Shown here one piece after another: positions 15,199-23,487 of a stretch of 42,500 nucleotides of DNA. Numbering within the stretch: position 1 is the stretch's first letter; each line of letters begins with the position of its first letter. A program made the position numbers and the translations under genes. The notes beneath the pieces were generated by a model that was given only the letters and a program-made list of their open reading frames with translations, searched no databases and was not told the DNA's origin. This DNA is from Lentisphaeraceae bacterium (lineage in GTDB: Bacteria; Verrucomicrobiota; Kiritimatiellia; RFP12; DVOR01). The stretch is from contig SFJE01000017.1 of NCBI GenBank assembly GCA_004555175.1, forward strand, positions 1-42,500. Direction: 5' to 3'.

Positions 15199-16040
15199 CC
15201 GATTACGAATTGCTCGATAGCGGCCGCGGTGCCAAGCTCGAACGCTTTGCCGGCGTCACCCTCTCCCGCCCCTGCGCCCAGGCGGTCTGGCAGCCCTGCA
15301 CGCCCAAGCGCTGGGCCCAGGCCGATGCCACCTTCGATCGCGAGGAGGGCAACCGTTGGCACGGGCGCAGCCGTCTGCCCAAGCAGTGGGTCCTGACCGT
15401 TGATGGCACGCGCTTCAACCTCTCGGGAACCGACTTTGGCCACCTGGGCATCTTCCCCGAGCAACGCGCGCAGTGGGCGTGGATTAAGGCGCAGGTGGCC
15501 GCCGCGCGGGAGCGGAGTGCCGAGCGGCCGCGCGTGCTCAACCTCTTTGCCTACTCGGGCGGCTCGACGCTCGCGGCGGCCCTCGCCGGGGCGGAGGTCT
15601 GCCATGTGGATGCCTCGAAGGGGATGGTGCAGTGGGCGCGGGAGAATGCCGAGCTCAACGGCCTCAAAGAGCACCCCATCCGGTGGATTGTCGATGACGT
15701 GCACAAGTTTATGAACCGCGAGTTGCGGCGCGGGCGGCAGTATGAGGGGATTATCCTCGACCCGCCCACCTACGGCCGCGGCGGCAATGGCGAAACCTAT
15801 AAGATTGAGCGCGACCTGCCCGAGACCCTCCGCCTCTGCCGCGCCCTGCTCAGCGATCGGCCGAAGTTTCTCCTTCTCTCGGCCCACACCCCCGGCCACA
15901 CCCCCATCGTGCTGGGCAACATCCTCACCCAGGCCATGCGCGGTCTGGGTGGGAGCATCGAGACCGGCGAAATGTGCCTAACTGGCGCGCCGGAGGTCTT
16001 TCCCCTCCCCTCTGGCGCCTATGCCCGTTGGCAGGCCTAA
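15195..16040 (+). CDS. Class I SAM-dependent methyltransferase (RlmI/RlmK-like)
   Basis: The 281-residue protein has the SAM-binding motif I VLNLFAYSGGSTLAAALAGA, acidic motif II (VCHVDASKGMVQWARENAELNG) and catalytic/target-base motif IV DPPTYGRG. The order and the 'FPEQRAQW' element before motif I match the Rossmann part of RlmI/RlmK-type rRNA methyltransferases, which modify C5 or N7 in 23S rRNA. The N-terminal PUA domain of full RlmI is absent and the C-terminus is short. Coupling to rnc favours an rRNA target, but this is inference. Confidence 0.82.
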   Translation: MTDYELLDSGRGAKLERFAGVTLSRPCAQAVWQPCTPKRWAQADATFDREEGNRWHGRSRLPKQWVLTVDGTRFNLSGTDFGHLGIFPEQRAQWAWIKAQVAAARERSAERPRVLNLFAYSGGSTLAAALAGAEVCHVDASKGMVQWARENAELNGLKEHPIRWIVDDVHKFMNRELRRGRQYEGIILDPPTYGRGGNGETYKIERDLPETLRLCRALLSDRPKFLLLSAHTPGHTPIVLGNILTQAMRGLGGSIETGEMCLTGAPEVFPLPSGAYARWQA

Positions 16041-16063
16041 AGCAACGAGACAGGAGGCAGATA

Positions 16064-17530
16064 ATGGCACGGCGGCTGAGCAGTTGGTTTTGGGCGGCAG
16101 TGGCGGGGATTTGGGCCGCGGCAGCGGGCGCGGAGGTCACGCTCCGGCCGGACTATGCGGAGATTGTGGTGCCGCCGAACATTGCCCCGCTGAACTTCGA
16201 TGTGCTCGGTGCCGAGCCTGGCAGCCAGGTAACCTTGAGCAATGGGCGCGTGACCGAGCGCTTTGGCACGCAGGTCCGCTTGGGGGAGAAGTTCTGGCGC
16301 GAGCTGTTGCAGGCCGAGGCCTATACCATCACGGTGGAAGCGCCCGACGGCACGGCGCGCTTCTGCGCCACCAACACCGTCGCCCGCGAGGCCATTGACC
16401 CGGTGTTGGCCTACCGCCTCATCCCGCCGAGCTACGAGAACTACCGCCGCGTGGGGCTCTATTGGCGCGACCTGACCACCTTCGCCGAGCACCCGCTCTA
16501 CACCAACACCCAATCCTCCACCAAGCAGTGCGTCAACTGCCACACCTTCAACCAAGGCGATAGCGAGACCTTCCTCTTCCACCTCCGCGCCGAGAATCCC
16601 GGCACGATTATCTATCGCGGCGCGAACGACCCCGGGCGCAAGCGCAACTTCAAGGGCGGGCCCTTCTTCTCCTCGGGCGTCTATCCCGCCTGGCACCCCT
16701 CTGGCCGCTACATCGCCTTCTCGGTCAACGACACCATGCAGTGCTTCTACTACGCCAACCCCGACAAGATTGAGGTCCTCGACACGCGTAGTGATATGCT
16801 CCTCTACGACCTCGATCGCGACGAAGCCCTCCCCGTCGAGACCACCCCCGAGCTCTTCGATTGCTTCCCCACCTGGTCACCCGACGGCCTGACCCTCTAC
16901 TCCGTGGCCGCCGAGCCCGGCTTCCAATCCATCCCCGAGGAGAAGGAGGAGCGCTCGCGTCAGGCCATCTCCGGTTACACCAACCTCTGCTACAACCTCA
17001 TCTCGCGCACCTTCGACCCCGCCGCGCGCACCTTCTCCAAGCCGCGGATGGTCATCAACGCCTCCAAGGAGGGCCGCTCCATCACCCTCCCGCGCGTCTC
17101 CCCCGATGGCCGTTGGCTCGTCTTCACCCTCGGCCCCCAGGGCGTCTTCCACATTTGGCACCGCCAGGCCGACCTTTGGATGCTCGACCTGCGCGATCGC
17201 GCCTTCCGCCCCCTCACTGAAATCAACTCCAACAATGTGGAGAGCTACCACGCCTTCTCCTCCAACGGTGCTTGGATGGTCTTCTCCTCCCGCCGCGACG
17301 ACGGCGCCTACACGCGCCCCTACTTCACCCACTTCGACCCCGCCACCGGCCGCTTCTCCAAGCCCTTCCTCCTCCCCCAGGCCGACCCCGCCCACCACGA
17401 CCGCCGAATGCTCTCCTACAACGTCCCCGAGTTCGCCAAGGGCCCGCCCGGCCGCTCCGCGCGTGAAATCCGCCGCCTGGCCGAGCAGCCCGCCAAGACC
17501 GCCCGTTTCCCCGAGCAACCCGCCCCCTAA
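16064..17530 (+). CDS. Exported beta-propeller protein with a c-type haem motif
   Basis: The ATG at 16064 is placed 6 bases after AGGAGG (16052-16057). The 488-residue product has a Sec signal peptide (MARR..., hydrophobic core, AGA cleavage near residue 23). A CxxCH haem-attachment motif, C156-V-N-C-H160, follows an all-beta N-terminal region. The rest has TolB/PD40-like repeats: YPAWHPSGRYIAFSV, CFPTWSPDGLTLYSV, PRVSPDGRWLVFTL and YHAFSSNGAWMVFSS. These resemble secreted 'TolB-like' proteins of other diderms, but it is not TolB of the Tol-Pal system. Covalent haem would need cytochrome c maturation genes, none of which is in this window. Role unknown. Confidence 0.75.
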   Translation: MARRLSSWFWAAVAGIWAAAAGAEVTLRPDYAEIVVPPNIAPLNFDVLGAEPGSQVTLSNGRVTERFGTQVRLGEKFWRELLQAEAYTITVEAPDGTARFCATNTVAREAIDPVLAYRLIPPSYENYRRVGLYWRDLTTFAEHPLYTNTQSSTKQCVNCHTFNQGDSETFLFHLRAENPGTIIYRGANDPGRKRNFKGGPFFSSGVYPAWHPSGRYIAFSVNDTMQCFYYANPDKIEVLDTRSDMLLYDLDRDEALPVETTPELFDCFPTWSPDGLTLYSVAAEPGFQSIPEEKEERSRQAISGYTNLCYNLISRTFDPAARTFSKPRMVINASKEGRSITLPRVSPDGRWLVFTLGPQGVFHIWHRQADLWMLDLRDRAFRPLTEINSNNVESYHAFSSNGAWMVFSSRRDDGAYTRPYFTHFDPATGRFSKPFLLPQADPAHHDRRMLSYNVPEFAKGPPGRSAREIRRLAEQPAKTARFPEQPAP

Positions 17531-17542
17531 GGAGCCCGCCCC

Positions 17543-18670
17543 ATGTCCTCCAAACCGCTCAAGATCCTCCAGATTCTCCCCTCGCTCAACGATGGCGGCG
17601 TGGAGCGCGGCGTGGTTGATTCCAACCGCCGCTACGTCCAGGCCGGCTGCGAGAGCTGGGTCATCTCCGCTGGCGGCAAGCGCGTGGCCGAGATTGAGGC
17701 CGATGGCGGCCACCACCTGACGCTCGAGGTCAAGAGCAAGAATCCCCTCTCGGCCCCGTGGCGGATGCTCCAACTCCGCCGCGCCCTCCGCCAGCTCCGC
17801 CCCGACCTCATCCACTACCGCAGCCGCGTCCCCGGCTGGCTCACCCTCTGGGCCAACCGCGCGCGCGACCTGCGCCTGCCCACCGTCTCCACCCTCCACG
17901 GCCTCAACCACCCCTGCTTCTACAGCAGCGTGATGGTGCGCGCCGACCGCGTCATCTGCGTCTCCTCCGCCGGCCTCGCCTTTGCCCAGGCGAACTACCC
18001 ATGGGTCGACCCCGCGCGCCTGGCGGTCATCCCCCGGGGCGTGGATGTGGCGCGCTTCGACCCTGCCCGCGCCGACCGCGATTGGATGGCCGCCTTCGCC
18101 CGCGAACAGGGGCTGGAAGGCAAGTTCGTCGTCTCGGCCATTGGGCGCGTCTCGGCACTCAAGGGCGTGGACATCCTTATCCGGGCGGTGGCCAAACTCC
18201 ACGCGCAGTGGCCCGAGCTCACGGCCCTAGTGGTCGGCGCCCCGCAGCAGGGCCAGGAGAGCGTCTACGCCAACCTGCAAACCCTGGCGCGCGAACTGGG
18301 CGTGGCCGAGGCCGTCCGCTTTGTGGGTAGCCAGCGCAACATTCCCGAGATTGCGGCCCTCTCGCGGGCGGTCTGCTCCTGCAATGTGAGCAAGCCCGAG
18401 AGCTTCGGGCGTACCGTCGCCGAGGCCTTGGCAATGGAAACGCCCGTCATCGCCGCGGCCCACGGCGGCGTGCTCGACATCATCCGCCCCGACCGCGATG
18501 GCTACCTGGTCCCGCCCGGGGACGTTGAGGCGCTGGCAGAGGCCCTCCTGCGCCTGCGCAGCGCCACCTTCACCGGCCTGCGCGAGCATATCACCGCCAC
18601 CTTCACGGCCGACCACATGGCCGCTACCACCCTGGCGCTCTACCGCGAACTCCTCGCCGAGCGTGCCTAG
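17543..18670 (+). CDS. Glycosyltransferase family 4
   Basis: The 375-residue GT-B glycosyltransferase starts with LKILQILPSLNDGGVERGVVD, the classic acceptor-domain opening of group 1 enzymes. The C-terminal nucleotide-sugar domain contains VVSAIGRVSALKGVDILIRAVAKL, a phosphate-contacting K in that segment, and the E-x7-E motif in KPESFGRTVAEALAMETPVIAAAHGG. No signal peptide or membrane anchor. SD AAGGAG is 12 bases downstream of the preceding stop. It probably adds a sugar to a lipid-linked surface glycan; the donor is unknown. Confidence 0.9.
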   Translation: MSSKPLKILQILPSLNDGGVERGVVDSNRRYVQAGCESWVISAGGKRVAEIEADGGHHLTLEVKSKNPLSAPWRMLQLRRALRQLRPDLIHYRSRVPGWLTLWANRARDLRLPTVSTLHGLNHPCFYSSVMVRADRVICVSSAGLAFAQANYPWVDPARLAVIPRGVDVARFDPARADRDWMAAFAREQGLEGKFVVSAIGRVSALKGVDILIRAVAKLHAQWPELTALVVGAPQQGQESVYANLQTLARELGVAEAVRFVGSQRNIPEIAALSRAVCSCNVSKPESFGRTVAEALAMETPVIAAAHGGVLDIIRPDRDGYLVPPGDVEALAEALLRLRSATFTGLREHITATFTADHMAATTLALYRELLAERA

Positions 18671-18673
18671 CCT

Positions 18674-19615
18674 ATGGCCCTGCCCCTCTCCCTCTCAACC
18701 TCCTACTTCGCCGGGCGCCACCTCCCGCCCGAGGAGATGGCCGCCGAGACGCGCGAGCTCGGCTTCGGTGCCGTTGAGCTCGGCTACTTCACCCGCGAGA
18801 CGCAGTTGGCCGCCTGGGAGCGCGCCCTCGCCGCCGAGGGCCTCGCCGTCTCGAGCCTCCACGCCTTCTGCCCTATGGCCGTGGGGATGCCGCAGTTGGG
18901 GCCGGAGATTTTCGCCCTCGCCGCGCTCGACAAGGCCGAGCGCGCGGCCGCCATTCGCGCCACCGAGCGCTCGCTCCAGTGCGCGCAAGCCTTCGGAGCC
19001 CAGGCCATCGTGATGCACGGCGGGCGCATCTCCCTGCGCGAGAGCGGCCTGCTCTTCGGCTCCAAGCCCTATCACTCGCGCCTAGAACACGCCTTCCGCG
19101 CCTCCGGAGGCCACCCCGACCTCGCCCTCGCCGAGCACGAACGCGCCCTGCGCGAGGAGGCCGCCCCCCGCTACCTCGACGCCCTCTCCTTCGCCCTCGA
19201 CGCCCTCCTCCCCGCCTTCGAGGCCGCGCACATCCCCCTCTGCTTCGAGAACCTGCCCGGTCTGGAGGCCTTCCCCGACCCCGCCGAGCTCGCCTTCCTG
19301 CGCAGTCGCTTCCCCTCCCCCTGCCTCGGCGCTTGGTACGACATCGGCCACGGCGAGCGCAAGGCCCGCGTCGGCGACTGGCCCGTGGATGAAACCCTCC
19401 GCCTGACCGCCGACTTCACCTTCGGCGTGCACATCCACGATGTCTGCGGCCTACTGGAGGACCACCACGCCCCCGGCGAAGGCGCGGTTGACTTCGCCGC
19501 CCTGCGTCCCCTCCTTGCCCGCCCCGAGCTCCTGCGCGTCTTCGAGCCCGCCCCCGCCATCGCCCCCGAAGCCCTCCGCGCCGGCCGCGAGCTCATCGCC
19601 GAGTTGCTGCAATGA
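18674..19615 (+). CDS. Sugar phosphate isomerase/endonuclease-like TIM-barrel protein
   Basis: The 313-residue protein fits the xylose-isomerase-like/AP-endonuclease-2 superfamily: an N-terminal strand LPLSLSTSYF, FGAVELGYF, IVMHGG, then CFENLPG, the metal-ligand pattern YDIGHGE, and FGVHIHDVCGLLEDHHAPGEGAVDF, all with the expected acidic and His metal ligands. Specific activity (sugar epimerase, isomerase or endonuclease) is not recognisable. There is no SD in front of the ATG 3 bases after the preceding stop, and its own stop overlaps the priA start by 4 bases. Confidence 0.8.
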   Translation: MALPLSLSTSYFAGRHLPPEEMAAETRELGFGAVELGYFTRETQLAAWERALAAEGLAVSSLHAFCPMAVGMPQLGPEIFALAALDKAERAAAIRATERSLQCAQAFGAQAIVMHGGRISLRESGLLFGSKPYHSRLEHAFRASGGHPDLALAEHERALREEAAPRYLDALSFALDALLPAFEAAHIPLCFENLPGLEAFPDPAELAFLRSRFPSPCLGAWYDIGHGERKARVGDWPVDETLRLTADFTFGVHIHDVCGLLEDHHAPGEGAVDFAALRPLLARPELLRVFEPAPAIAPEALRAGRELIAELLQ

Positions 19616-21861
19616 CCGAGGCCCGCTACGCTTCCGTCGCCCTCGAGCGCGTGCCCAACCTCCTCTTTACCTACGCCATTCCCGAGGGGATGGCGGTGGC
19701 CGTGGGTCACAAGGTCATCGTCCCCTGGCAGCGCATCTGCCACGTGGGCTACGTGGTGGCCCTCACCGACACGCCCGGCTTCACCCCCAAGGCCGCCCAG
19801 CCCGCCGCGCAGCAAGGCGACCTCTTTGGCGAAGCGCCCGCCCCACGCGGCATTCGCCCCATCAGTGAGGTGGCCGATCCCCTCCCCTACTTCTCCGAGG
19901 GCACCATCCGCCTGCTCAAGTGGATGGCCGACTACTACGACGTGGGCTTCACCCTCGCCCTACGCAGCGCCCTCCCCGCCCCGGTCCGCGAACACGGCTC
20001 GCACGCGCGCGAACTGCTGATGGTCGCGCCCATCCTCCCCCCGCCCCCCCACCTGCCGCCCCTCTCCAAGCGCCAAAAGGCCCTCTACGAGGACATCGTC
20101 CGCGTTGACGGTGGGCGCCTGACCCAACTCTGCACCGAGTTCCGCACCACCCCCGCCACCCTGCGCAAACTCGCCGCGCTCGGCTACCTCCGCTGCGAGC
20201 GCGAGGTCGTTGCGCGCAGCCCCCTCGCCGGCCGCCGACTCCTCCCCACCCGGCCCATGCCCCTCACCCCCGCCCAAGGTGCCGCCCTCCAAGCCATCCT
20301 CGCGGCCACCAAGCCCGTCCTCCTCTTTGGCGTCACCGGCTCGGGCAAGACCGAGGTCTACATGCAAGCCATCGCCGCCGTCCTTGCCGAGGGCCGCTCG
20401 GCCATCGTCCTCGTGCCGGAAATCTCCCTCACCCCCCAGACGGTCAACCGCTTCGCCGCCCGCTTCGGCAAGGGCGTCGCCGTCCTCCACAGCGCCCTGA
20501 GTGATGGTGAGCGCCACGACGAGTGGCACCGCATCCGCCGCGGCGAGGCACAGGTGGTCGTTGGCCCGCGCTCAGCCGTCTTCGCCCCCGTGCGCAAACT
20601 CGGGCTCATGATTGTCGATGAAGAGCACGACAGCGGCTACAAGCAGGACGAAAGCCCCCGCTACAGCGCCCGCGACGTGGCCGTCATGCGCGCGGTCATC
20701 GAGGGCGCCCGCTGCGTCCTCGGCTCGGCCACCCCCTCCCTCGAAAGCTGGCACAACGCCACCGAGGCCGGCAAATACACCCTCGTGCGAATGCCCGAGC
20801 GCGTCGGCGGCAGCACCCTCCCCACCGTCTATACCATCGATATGTGCCAAGCCAGCAAGCCCGGCCAAGGCACCCCCATCTTCAGCGAACCGCTCATCGA
20901 AGCCATCCGCGCCCGCCTCGCGCGCGGCGAACAAACCATCCTCTTCCTCAACCGCCGCGGCTACGCCCCCACCTTCCAATGCCAAGCCTGCGGCGAAATG
21001 CTCCGCTGCCCCCACTGCGCAGCCAAGCTCACCTACCACGCCAAGGACGACACCCTCCGCTGCCACCTCTGCGGTTTCTGGCGCCGCCCCCCCTCCGCCT
21101 GCCCCGCCTGCCACGCCCCCAACTTCAAACAACTCGGCTTCGGCACCCAACGCGTCGAGGCCGCCCTCCACGCCATCCTCCCCGCCGCCCGCATCATCCG
21201 GATGGATGCCGACTCCACCTCCCGCCGCCATAGCCACGACGAACTTCTCTCCGCCTTCCGCGCCAAAGAGGCCGACATCCTCCTCGGCACCCAAATGATT
21301 GCCAAGGGCCTCGACTTCCCCAATGTCACCCTCGTTGGCATCCTCGCCGCCGATCGTTCCCTCTCCATCGCCTACGACTTCCGCGCCGCCGAACGCACCT
21401 TCCAACTCATCGCACAGGTCTCCGGACGCGCCGGACGCGGCGACCTCCCCGGCGAAGTCTACGTCCAAACCTTCCTCCCCGAACACCCCGCCATCCAAAC
21501 CGCCTGCAACTGCGATTACGAAACCTTCGCCCGCGAAGAGCTCCTCGACCGCCGCGCACAAGAACTCCCCCCCTACACCCGCCTCGCCTGCCTCACCTTC
21601 ACCGGCCCCGACGAAGCCACCGTCGCCCAACGCGCACAAGCCGCCGAACGCCGCCTCAAAGCCTACCCCGGCCTCGACGTCTCCCCAGCCATCCCCGCCC
21701 CCCTCGAACGCAAAGAGGACCGCTGGCGCTGGCAACTCCTCCTCCGCGCCCCCTCCTCCCGCCTCATCGCCAAAGCCTGCGCCCACGCCTTCCCAAAAGA
21801 CGCCCGCCTCGACCCCGCCTGCCGCCTCCTCGTCGACATCGATGCCGTCTTCCTCTCCTAA
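19612..21861 (+). CDS. priA: Primosomal replication-restart helicase PriA
   Basis: The 749-residue superfamily 2 helicase reloads the replication machinery at stalled forks. An N-terminal 3'-DNA-end-binding region (about 1-95) precedes a winged-helix segment and the helicase core: Walker A GVTGSGKT (240-247), DEEH with the aromatic-rich loop EEHDSGYKQDESPRY, and motif III GSATPS. Eight Cys in four pairs (CQAC, CPHC, CHLC, CPAC) form the PriA zinc-binding domain, followed by GTQMIAKGLDFPNVTLVGILAAD and the GRAGR motif. Length is as expected. Its start overlaps the preceding stop (ATGA), and it is the last gene of the operon. Confidence 0.95.
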   Translation: MTEARYASVALERVPNLLFTYAIPEGMAVAVGHKVIVPWQRICHVGYVVALTDTPGFTPKAAQPAAQQGDLFGEAPAPRGIRPISEVADPLPYFSEGTIRLLKWMADYYDVGFTLALRSALPAPVREHGSHARELLMVAPILPPPPHLPPLSKRQKALYEDIVRVDGGRLTQLCTEFRTTPATLRKLAALGYLRCEREVVARSPLAGRRLLPTRPMPLTPAQGAALQAILAATKPVLLFGVTGSGKTEVYMQAIAAVLAEGRSAIVLVPEISLTPQTVNRFAARFGKGVAVLHSALSDGERHDEWHRIRRGEAQVVVGPRSAVFAPVRKLGLMIVDEEHDSGYKQDESPRYSARDVAVMRAVIEGARCVLGSATPSLESWHNATEAGKYTLVRMPERVGGSTLPTVYTIDMCQASKPGQGTPIFSEPLIEAIRARLARGEQTILFLNRRGYAPTFQCQACGEMLRCPHCAAKLTYHAKDDTLRCHLCGFWRRPPSACPACHAPNFKQLGFGTQRVEAALHAILPAARIIRMDADSTSRRHSHDELLSAFRAKEADILLGTQMIAKGLDFPNVTLVGILAADRSLSIAYDFRAAERTFQLIAQVSGRAGRGDLPGEVYVQTFLPEHPAIQTACNCDYETFAREELLDRRAQELPPYTRLACLTFTGPDEATVAQRAQAAERRLKAYPGLDVSPAIPAPLERKEDRWRWQLLLRAPSSRLIAKACAHAFPKDARLDPACRLLVDIDAVFLS

Positions 21862-21910
21862 GCGCGATGCGGGCTTAGAAGAGATGACAGCGAGCCTGCT
21901 GCGGGGCCGC

Positions 21911-21978
21911 GAGGACGCGGCCCGTCAGAACCTGCTCCCCACATTGCCCGTTTTGATGGCCGCCGTCCTCGGCGGCCC
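21911..21978. repeat. Mosaic GC-rich repeat, module 1 (copy B)
   Basis: 21942-21978 (CATTGCCC, TGATGG, CCGCCGTCC, GCGGCCC) matches 31414-31452 in the same orientation with few changes. A partner arm at 21911-21931 is an imperfect inverted copy, so the whole can fold as a long hairpin. It lies in the 371-bp gap between priA and the SpoU-type gene. The bases between modules (21979-22075) are GC-rich and otherwise featureless. Confidence 0.55.
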
Positions 21979-22075
21979 GGGGGGCTTGGGGGCCGCGCCC
22001 CCAACGGCCCTGGCAGGGAGGCGCGGCAAGCGCATCCCTGCTGTGCGTGCCCGGTGTGCCCCCGTGCGTAGCCTT

Positions 22076-22183
22076 ACGAGCGAGTGCCCGCAGGGCGCTC
22101 GCGGCGGGGCTCCTCGCCCTGCGCTCCCGAGGTGCAGGGCGAGGAGCCCTGCCGAGGGGTGTGGGAGCGAGCAGCCCCCGCGT
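22076..22183. repeat. Mosaic GC-rich repeat, module 2 (copy B)
   Basis: Beginning ACGAGCGAGTG and ending GAGCGAGCAGCCCCCGCG, this matches the reverse complement of 31316-31400 along its length, except at an internal hairpin. Here the hairpin is a perfect 15-bp stem (22108-22122 with 22134-22148); in the other copy a different 7-bp stem takes its place. Confidence 0.6.
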
Positions 22184-22216
22184 CAAAGCGCGCGCTGCAC
22201 TGGGTTCCCGAGGGTA

Positions 22217-22225
22217 TGCTATAAT
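22217..22225 (+). promoter_or_regulatory. Extended -10 promoter of the SpoU-type gene
   Basis: TGC-TATAAT (22217-22225), a perfect -10 hexamer. A possible -35 is CTGCAC (22195-22200) at a long 19-bp spacing. The predicted start (about 22232) is directly at the ATG (22233), implying a leaderless mRNA. Confidence 0.6.
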
Positions 22226-22232
22226 ATGGCCT

Positions 22233-23039
22233 ATGAGCGAGATGGATTTAGAGAAGCCGTGGCGGGATACGTACAAGCGGGTCCTGGCGTTGGATGCGCA
22301 TTGGGAGCAGCCGCGGTTTCGGGCGGCGCGGATTACGGAGTTGCGTCACTTTCTGGAGACGCGGTGTGCGCAGGTGCCGCATTTGGGACCGTTGGTGCGG
22401 TTGGTGCGCCAAGAGATGACGCGGCAGGATCTCTATGCGCTGATCGTGCCGTGCGAGCGGGAGCTCAAGCGGGTGAAGGTGACCGATGTGGAGATCCTCT
22501 CGCAGGATTTGCGGGCGGAGGAGGCGGTGGCCGAGCGCTTGCCGTTGACGGTGATTGCCGATCAGTTTCGCTCGGCGATTAATGTGGGGACGCTCTTTCG
22601 GGTCTGCGATTGCTTTGGCGTGCAAGAGGCGGTGCTCTGTGGATATACGCCTGCGCCCGATGATGGCCGCGCCAAACAGGCGGCGTTAGGGGCGGAGGCG
22701 TGGGTGCCATGGAGCCGCGCGGAGCGGACCTTGGAGGCGGTGCGCGCGCAGCAGGCGAAGGGGGTGCAGGTGATTGCGTTGGAGACAGTGCCTTCGGCGG
22801 TGCCGTTGGAAGCGTGGGCGTGGCAATTTCCGTGCGCGGTGGCCTTGGGGAGCGAGCGCTTTGGGTTGGATCCGGACGTGGTGCAGGCGTGCGATGGGGT
22901 GATGCGCATCCCGATGTTCGGCCGGAAGAACTCACTGAATGTGGTGATGGCCTTTACGCTGGTGGCCCACGCGGCGCGGTGCGCCTTTGAGCAGCGCCGC
23001 CGAGACCCTCGAGGGACTGTGGTCCTTGAGGGAAGATAA
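22233..23039 (+). CDS. SpoU/TrmH-family RNA 2'-O-methyltransferase
   Basis: The ATG at 22233 is chosen because the promoter lies directly upstream; a longer frame open to 22047 would begin inside non-coding repeat DNA. The product (268 residues) has an N-terminal helical region (1-110) and a C-terminal SPOUT domain with all three motifs: SAINVGTLFRVCD, AVALGSERFGLDPD and IPMFGRKNSLNVVMAF, forming the trefoil knot that binds SAM. The family methylates ribose 2'-OH in tRNA or rRNA. The target is not clear. Confidence 0.88.
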   Translation: MSEMDLEKPWRDTYKRVLALDAHWEQPRFRAARITELRHFLETRCAQVPHLGPLVRLVRQEMTRQDLYALIVPCERELKRVKVTDVEILSQDLRAEEAVAERLPLTVIADQFRSAINVGTLFRVCDCFGVQEAVLCGYTPAPDDGRAKQAALGAEAWVPWSRAERTLEAVRAQQAKGVQVIALETVPSAVPLEAWAWQFPCAVALGSERFGLDPDVVQACDGVMRIPMFGRKNSLNVVMAFTLVAHAARCAFEQRRRDPRGTVVLEGR

Positions 23040-23094
23040 TCTGGCAGAGCCGACTGCGGCTAGCCCCCCCGGGGCGGCAACGCGCAAAAAAGGC

Positions 23095-23123
23095 TTGCAC
23101 CCGGGGGCGAGTTATGGCATAAT
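23095..23123 (+). promoter_or_regulatory. rpsP-trmD-rplS promoter
   Basis: TTGCAC (23095-23100), a 17-bp spacer, and CATAAT (23118-23123) preceded by TGG; A6 lies immediately upstream (23086-23091). Bases after the -10 (GCGCGC) form a GC-rich discriminator. Closely matches the tRNA-Gln promoter. Confidence 0.8.
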
Positions 23124-23129
23124 GCGCGC

Positions 23130-23196
23130 TCACTTCATCCAAGTGATGTATTGGAACCGAACCGACCTGCGCGTAGGGTAGCGACACGTGCAGGTC
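23130..23196 (+). promoter_or_regulatory. Structured leader of rpsP
   Basis: Two hairpins fill the leader: TCACTT/AAGTGA (23130-23135 with 23141-23146), starting where transcription should begin, and an 11-bp stem (23164-23174 with 23186-23196, one G-U) with an 11-base loop. The second ends 2 bases before the SD GGAGAG (23199-23204), a placement suited to translational control. Confidence 0.5.
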
Positions 23197-23211
23197 TTGG
23201 AGAGCGAAAAG

Positions 23212-23463
23212 ATGGTAAAGATTAGATTGCGTAAGACCGGGTGCAACCGCGTGGCGACCTTCCGTGTGGTGGCCTGCGATTCGCGTAGCCCGCGTGACGG
23301 TAAGTTTCTCGAGATCCTCGGCTGGTACGATCCCCGCAAGGAGACGCTCGAGCAGAAGTGCGGCTTGAACCTCGAGCGCGTGGCCTATTGGAAGAGCCAG
23401 GGCGCCCAGGTCTCCGAGACCGTGGCTTCCCTCATCAAGCAGGTCCAGAAGGCTCAGGCCTAA
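23212..23463 (+). CDS. rpsP: 30S ribosomal protein S16
   Basis: The start is the ATG at 23212 with SD GGAGAG 7 bases upstream; a frame open to 23188 would start within the leader hairpin. The 83-residue product has the S16 pattern MVKIRLRKTG, VACDSRSPRDGKFLEILGWYDPR, VAYWKSQGAQVSETVASLIKQ. It is an early-assembling small-subunit protein. trmD follows after 24 bases; the rimM gene often found between them is absent. Confidence 0.96.
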   Translation: MVKIRLRKTGCNRVATFRVVACDSRSPRDGKFLEILGWYDPRKETLEQKCGLNLERVAYWKSQGAQVSETVASLIKQVQKAQA

Positions 23464-23487
23464 CCCTGCTTCGGGAGGACGGTTGCG

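Noticed and set aside
22047..22232. N-terminal extension of the SpoU-type methyltransferase
   Set aside because: It is composed of repeat DNA, and the promoter -10 lies within it.
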